Assembly: GCF_036347055.1 (NCBI RefSeq)
Contig: NZ_CP108882.1
Span: forward strand, 3,113,001-3,177,000
Direction: 5' to 3'
Length of the DNA: 64,000 nt
From: Streptomyces sp. NBC_00820
Lineage (GTDB): Bacteria > Actinomycetota > Actinomycetes > Streptomycetales > Streptomycetaceae
Shown: piece by piece, positions 60,911 to 64,000 of the stretch
Layout: the number at the start of each line of letters is the position of its first letter
Position numbering within the stretch: the stretch's first letter is position 1
Translations under genes and position numbers: made by a program
Notes under the pieces: model-generated
Seen by the model: only the letters and a program-made list of their open reading frames with translations
Database searches by the model: none
What the model was told of the DNA's origin: nothing

Positions 60911-62676
60911 CCCTCGCCGACACCGTGGCCCACCTCTCCCCCGAGCGCTGGGAGACCGCCAACCGTCAGCTCGTCCGCAAGGCACTCGCGGAGTTCGCGC
61001 ACGAGCGGCTGATCACCCCCGAGAAGGACGGGGACCGGTATGTCGTGCGCAGCGACGACGGTCTCACCTCCTACCGCTTCTCCGCCGTCCTGCGCGGCCT
61101 CGACCACTGGCAGATCGAGGCGGACTCGATCACCCGCCACCGCGACGGCTCCGAACTCCCCCTCGCCGCCCTCGACTTCTTCATCGAGCTGCGCGGGGCC
61201 CTGGGCCTGAGCGACGAGATCCTGCCGGTCTACCTGGAGGAGATCTCCTCCACCCTCTCCGGCACCTGCTACAAGCTCACCAAGCCGCAGGTCCCGGCCG
61301 CCGAGCTGGCCCGCTCCGGATTCCAGGCCGTCGAGACCGGGATGACCGAGGGCCACCCGTGCTTCGTGGCCAACAACGGGCGGCTCGGGTTCGGCGTCCA
61401 CGAGTTCCTGTCGTACGCCCCGGAGACCGCGAGCCCGGTCCGGCTCGTGTGGCTTGCCGCGCACCGCTCGCGGGCCGCGTTCACGGCCGGCGCCGGGATC
61501 GAGTACGAGTCCTTCCTGCGAAAGGAGCTGGGCGAGGAGACGCTGGACCGCTTCCACGCCGTCCTCACCGGGCAGGGCCTGGACCCGGCCGACTACCTGC
61601 TCATCCCGGTCCACCCCTGGCAGTGGTGGAACAAGCTCAGCGTCACCTTCGCCGCCGAGGTGGCCCGCCGGCACCTCGTCTGCCTCGGCGAGGGCGACGA
61701 CGAGTACCTGGCCCAGCAGTCCATACGGACGTTCTTCAACACCTCCGACCCGCACAAGCACTACGTCAAGACGGCCCTGTCCGTCCTCAACATGGGCTTC
61801 ATGCGCGGACTCTCGGCCGCCTACATGGAGGCCACGCCCGCGATCAACGACTGGCTCGCCCAGCTCATCGAGAACGACGAGGTGCTCAGGGCGACCGGGC
61901 TGACGATCATCCGCGAGCGCGCGGCCGTCGGCTACCGGCACCTGGAGTACGAGCGGGCCACCGACCGCTACTCGCCCTACCGCAAGATGCTGGCCGCGCT
62001 GTGGCGGGAGAGCCCGGTGCCCTCGCTCGGCGAGGGCGAGTCCCTGGCGACCATGGCGTCCCTGCTGCACGTGGACCACGAGGGCGCGTCCTTCGCGGGC
62101 GCCCTGATCGAGCGGTCCGGGCTGACGCCCACCGAGTGGCTGCGCCGGTACCTGCGGGCGTACTACACCCCGCTGCTGCACAGCTTCTACGCCTACGACC
62201 TGGTGTACATGCCGCACGGCGAGAACGTGATCCTCGTCCTGGAGGACGGGGTGGTGCGGCGGGCGGTCTACAAGGACATCGCCGAGGAGATCGCCGTCAT
62301 GGACCCGGACGCGGTGCTGCCGCCGGACGTGCGGCGGATCCGGGTCGAGGTGCCGGAGGACCAGAAGCTGCTGTCGATCTTCACCGACGTCTTCGACTGC
62401 TTCTTCCGCTTCCTCGCCGCGAACCTCGCCGCCGAGGGAATCCTGACCGAGGACGGCTTCTGGCGCACGGTCGCGGAGGTCACCCGCGAGTACCAGGAGG
62501 CGAACCCTGGGCTGGAGGACAGGTTCCGGCAGTACGACGTGTTCGCCCCGGAGTTCGCGCTGTCCTGCCTCAACCGGCTCCAGCTGCGCGACAACCGGCA
62601 GATGGTGGACCTAGCCGATCCCTCCCGCGCGCTCCAGCTGGTGGGGAGCCTGAAGAACCCCCTGGCGGCCTTCTGA
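60907..62676 (+). CDS. desD: NIS siderophore synthetase DesD
   Basis: A 589-residue ATP-dependent synthetase of the IucA/IucC family that joins three N-hydroxy-N-succinyl-cadaverine units and closes the ring to ferrioxamine-type products. Conserved parts: FVANNGRLGFGVHEFLSYAP, LIPVHPWQWWNKLSV, SIRTFFNTSDPHKHYVKTAL, SLLHVDHEGASFAGALIERS, and MPHGENVILVLEDGVVRRAV. The ATG at 60907 overlaps the desC stop as ATGA. A hairpin terminator follows. It is the last gene of the operon. Confidence 0.97.
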   Translation: MTLADTVAHLSPERWETANRQLVRKALAEFAHERLITPEKDGDRYVVRSDDGLTSYRFSAVLRGLDHWQIEADSITRHRDGSELPLAALDFFIELRGALGLSDEILPVYLEEISSTLSGTCYKLTKPQVPAAELARSGFQAVETGMTEGHPCFVANNGRLGFGVHEFLSYAPETASPVRLVWLAAHRSRAAFTAGAGIEYESFLRKELGEETLDRFHAVLTGQGLDPADYLLIPVHPWQWWNKLSVTFAAEVARRHLVCLGEGDDEYLAQQSIRTFFNTSDPHKHYVKTALSVLNMGFMRGLSAAYMEATPAINDWLAQLIENDEVLRATGLTIIRERAAVGYRHLEYERATDRYSPYRKMLAALWRESPVPSLGEGESLATMASLLHVDHEGASFAGALIERSGLTPTEWLRRYLRAYYTPLLHSFYAYDLVYMPHGENVILVLEDGVVRRAVYKDIAEEIAVMDPDAVLPPDVRRIRVEVPEDQKLLSIFTDVFDCFFRFLAANLAAEGILTEDGFWRTVAEVTREYQEANPGLEDRFRQYDVFAPEFALSCLNRLQLRDNRQMVDLADPSRALQLVGSLKNPLAAF

Positions 62677-62690
62677 GGGCACACAGACGG

Positions 62691-62727
62691 ACGGGCACCC
62701 CGGAGTACGGTCCTCCGGGGTGCCCGT
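62691..62727. terminator. Bidirectional terminator after desD
   Basis: ACGGGCACCCCGGAG (62691-62705) and CTCCGGGGTGCCCGT (62713-62727) form a perfect 15-bp stem with a 7-base loop between the convergent desD and hexosaminidase genes. Confidence 0.85.
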
Positions 62728-62771
62728 CGGCCGTTCACCGGCCGTGTGCCCGCGCTCCCGCGCGCCCTCGG

Positions 62772-64000
62772 TCAGCCCGTCGGCCAGGGCACCTGGGGCG
62801 AGCGGTAGTAGGTGATGCCGAGGGCGTCCCAGCGCGGTCCCTGCGCGGCGAGCCGCACCTTGTAGGCGTCCCAGCCGTGCGTGGCCGCCGGGGACCAGCC
62901 CAGCTCGGCCACGCCGGGCAGCCGCGGGAACGCCATGTACTCGATGTCGGAGGACCTGGTGAGGGTCTCCGACCACAGCGGGGCCTCGACGCCCCGGACG
63001 GCCGAGGCGGGCGCGCCGGGGAGGTAGGTGCCCGGGTCCCAGTCGTAGGACCGCTTCACCTCCACCAGCCCGGCCCAGGACAGCCCCAGGGGCGTGTCCT
63101 TCGTGTACTTCATGTCGAGGTAGACCCGGTCGGCCGGGGACAGGACCAGTCCGGTGCCGTTCCGGGCCGCCGCGGCCACCTGCTCCTTCTCGGCGGCGCC
63201 GGTGCCGTCCAGTCCCCAGTACTGGGCGAGAGCGCCCTTGGCGGGGGTGGCGCCGGTCAGCTGGTGCCAGCCGATGACCGTCTTGCCGTACTTGGCGACC
63301 AGCGGCTGGACGCGGTCCATGAAGGTGACGTAGTCGGCGTGGCTGGTGGAGTGCGCCTCGTCGCCGCCGATGTGGAGGTAGCGGCCGGGGGTGAGCGCGG
63401 CCAGCTCGCGGATCACGTCGTCCACGAAGTCGTACGTCACCGGCTTGTTCACGCACAGGGAGCTGAAGCCGACCTGGGTGCCGGTGTACAGCGGGGGCGC
63501 CGTGCCGTCGCAGTTCAGCCGCGCGTAGGAGGCGAGGGCGGCGTTGGTGTGGCCGGGCATGTCGATCTCGGGGACGAGTTCGACGTAGCGGGTGGCCGCG
63601 TAGCGGACGATCTCCCGGTAGTCGGCCTTGGTGTAGTGGCCGCCCGCACCGCCGCCGACCTCGGTGGAGCCGCCGTAGGAGGCGAGCCTGGGCCAGGAGT
63701 CGACGGCGATGCGCCAGCCCTGGTCGTCGCTGAGGTGCAGATGCAGCTCGTTGATCTTGTACAGGGCCAACTGGTCGATGTAGCGCTTGACCTGGCCGAC
63801 GGTGAAGAAGTGCCGGGAGACGTCGAGCATCGCCCCGCGGTAGGCGTAGCGGGGGTGGTCCTCGATGGTGCCGCCGGCGACGGTCCAGGGTCCGGGCTGG
63901 ACGGTCCCGCGCTCGACGGCCGCGGGCAGCAGCTGGCGCAGGGTCTGCACCCCGTGGAAGAGGCCGGCGGGAGCGCTCGCGGTGATGGTGACCCCGTCGG
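62772..64000 (-). CDS. GH20 beta-N-acetylhexosaminidase, 5' end beyond the window
   Basis: The visible 409 residues are the C-terminal three quarters of a glycoside hydrolase family 20 enzyme. Family marks: AGLFHGVQTLRQLLP near the edge, the barrel start YRGAMLDVSRHFF, NELHLHLSDDQGWRIAVDSW, EIDMPGHTNAALASYARLNC, and the catalytic pair in YLHIGGDEAHSTSHADY. The C-terminus ends with AQGPRWDALGITYYRSPQVP. The frame stays open to base 64000, so the start and any signal peptide lie outside. A GTG at 63950 is internal, not the start. It cuts terminal GlcNAc from chitin oligomers, and the convergent desD shares its terminator. Confidence 0.93.
   Translation of the reverse strand, partial: DGVTITASAPAGLFHGVQTLRQLLPAAVERGTVQPGPWTVAGGTIEDHPRYAYRGAMLDVSRHFFTVGQVKRYIDQLALYKINELHLHLSDDQGWRIAVDSWPRLASYGGSTEVGGGAGGHYTKADYREIVRYAATRYVELVPEIDMPGHTNAALASYARLNCDGTAPPLYTGTQVGFSSLCVNKPVTYDFVDDVIRELAALTPGRYLHIGGDEAHSTSHADYVTFMDRVQPLVAKYGKTVIGWHQLTGATPAKGALAQYWGLDGTGAAEKEQVAAAARNGTGLVLSPADRVYLDMKYTKDTPLGLSWAGLVEVKRSYDWDPGTYLPGAPASAVRGVEAPLWSETLTRSSDIEYMAFPRLPGVAELGWSPAATHGWDAYKVRLAAQGPRWDALGITYYRSPQVPWPTG

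Overview
The window reads as a stretch of Streptomyces chromosome. Coding sequence has very high GC with third-position G/C bias, GTG starts are common, and the families are streptomycete: DUF397, XRE-NB-ARC-TPR regulators, I36 inhibitors and a desferrioxamine operon with DmdR-type iron boxes. The order copZ-copA, citrate synthase, RecD2, ribose operon, ureohydrolase, acyl-CoA carboxylase cluster and desEABCD matches, as I recall it, the S. coelicolor region around SCO2730 to SCO2786. I saw no tRNA, rRNA, insertion sequence, integrase or CRISPR array. This looks like conserved chromosome with small accessory patches rather than an island.

Left part (1-13.7 kb): a small HTH gene, a zinc alcohol dehydrogenase, a PrsW-like membrane protease, then a copper module (CsoR-type operator, CopZ chaperone, CopA ATPase). 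A gene-free stretch of about 0.7 kb with promoter-like sequence and strong hairpins separates it from citrate synthase. RecD2 helicase, a DUF397 gene with a broken DUF5753 partner, an unknown protein and a large XRE-NB-ARC-TPR regulator follow.

Middle (13.8-36.6 kb): a secreted phospholipase C-like protein with a lectin tail, an acetyltransferase, then a ribose operon (LacI regulator, ABC ATPase, a permease fused to its own binding protein, ribokinase, ribose pyranase) closed by a terminator. Next come an orphan LacI regulator, an MFS exporter with a possible leader peptide, a lipoprotein, a secreted GH3 hexosaminidase, a SMI1/KNR4 protein, a HAD phosphatase, a fused ABC exporter, a secreted beta-lactamase-fold serine hydrolase, and a divergent GntR/HATPase pair sharing three near-identical palindromes.

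Right part (36.6-64 kb): a symporter, ureohydrolase and TPP-enzyme operon with a divergent PucR regulator suggests uptake and breakdown of a guanidino compound. A phosphatase, a glycine/histidine-rich secreted protein, a thioesterase and an acyl-CoA dehydrogenase follow. A TetR-controlled leucine/isovalerate operon (carboxyltransferase, biotin subunit, HMG-CoA lyase, acyl-CoA dehydrogenase) converts branched acyl-CoA to acetyl-CoA and acetoacetate. After two small exported proteins come desE and desABCD for desferrioxamine uptake and synthesis, both under iron boxes; the desA box lies in an unusually long palindrome. The window ends inside a GH20 hexosaminidase.
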